NCBI GenBank assembly: GCA_047974745.1
Contig: JBKECO010000026.1
Coordinates: 1 to 24,087 of the forward strand
DNA length: 24,087 bases
DNA from: JBKECO01 sp047974745
Lineage (GTDB): Bacteria > Bacillota > Clostridia > Lachnospirales > Lachnospiraceae
Direction: 5' to 3'
The notes beneath the pieces are model-generated. The model did not search any database. It saw nothing but the letters and a program-made list of their open reading frames with translations, and had not been told where the DNA came from. A program made the translations under genes and the position numbers. Below, piece by piece: positions 23,884 to 24,087 of the stretch. The first letter of the stretch is position 1. Every line of letters starts with the position of its first letter.

Positions 23884-24087
23884 CTAACCAATATATACAT
23901 ATCCAAAGTGAAACTGAGATTTTGTAATTGCATTTTTAACACTTCCATCATCTTTTCTAAATTTCAGAGCTTCTGCTGTAATTTCAGTTTCTTCTTCAAG
24001 TTCAGTCAATTTGAACCATATTTTTCCTCTTTCTTGTACTCCAAACTCATCTGGAATTGTGGATGGATCGCCCGGACAAGTAATCTC
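23884..24087 (-). CDS. 3' end of an unrecognised gene (partial)
   Basis: A minus-strand frame is open from the right edge to TAG at 23884-23886, giving the last 67 residues. They include IPDEFGVQERGKIWFKLTEL, EEETEITAEALKFRKDDG and the C-terminal HFGYVYIG. The composition is that of an ordinary soluble, beta-rich protein, and no stop interrupts it. I do not recognise the family. It lies upstream of the small membrane protein gene in the same orientation with 26 bases between them. The start lies outside the window. Confidence 0.55.
   Translation of the reverse strand, partial: EITCPGDPSTIPDEFGVQERGKIWFKLTELEEETEITAEALKFRKDDGSVKNAITKSQFHFGYVYIG

Noticed and set aside
1..24087. CRISPR arrays, rRNA and tRNA genes, riboswitches
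   Set aside because: No regular repeat-spacer pattern, no cloverleaf or rRNA segments and no recognisable aptamer were found by reading. A covariance-model scan was not possible.

Overview
The window looks like a chromosomal segment of a gut-type Clostridia, most likely Lachnospiraceae. It is AT-rich, has strong Gram-positive ribosome binding sites (AAGGAGG type), and encodes a Gram-positive sugar-binding lipoprotein. This assignment is an inference from gene style and is not proven.

The left two thirds (about 250-15900) is a plant-polysaccharide utilisation region. A GH43 beta-xylosidase/arabinofuranosidase-like enzyme (254-1873, +) converges on a three-gene minus-strand operon. In transcription order that operon is a GH88 unsaturated glycuronyl hydrolase, a DUF2264 protein and a GH42-like TIM-barrel protein. 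It has a good sigma-A promoter at 6863-6891 with an inverted repeat over its -10, and it converges with the GH43 gene on a shared bidirectional terminator. Next comes a second minus-strand operon, a URO-D-like protein followed by L-rhamnose mutarotase. A divergent plus-strand regulator gene follows, in which a LacI repressor is fused to a complete extracellular-type solute-binding domain. Then comes a four-gene minus-strand sugar ABC importer: lipoprotein, double-ATPase and two permeases. A CG-centred LacI-type palindrome (AAACGTTT core) occurs both in the regulator's intergenic region and upstream of the importer promoter, so regulator, mutarotase operon and importer probably form one regulon. 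GH88, mutarotase and importer together suggest release and uptake of a rhamnose-containing or uronic-acid-containing oligosaccharide product, but the substrate is not proven.

The right third (about 15865-22085) is an island of DNA-transaction genes, all on the minus strand. It holds a truncated 65-aa ORF, an internally deleted MutT-like Nudix protein, a large SF1 helicase, a frameshifted small zinc-ribbon gene, a WYL-domain regulator and a stand-alone HIRAN protein. The helicase combines a UvrD core, a nuclease-like insertion, zinc fingers and an RQC domain. WYL control and several decayed genes give it the look of a defence or repair island under turnover.

At the right edge is an IS4-family transposase gene with two lesions, a poly-T frameshift and one in-frame amber codon. 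It is followed by a small membrane protein and the 3' end of an unrecognised gene on the minus strand.
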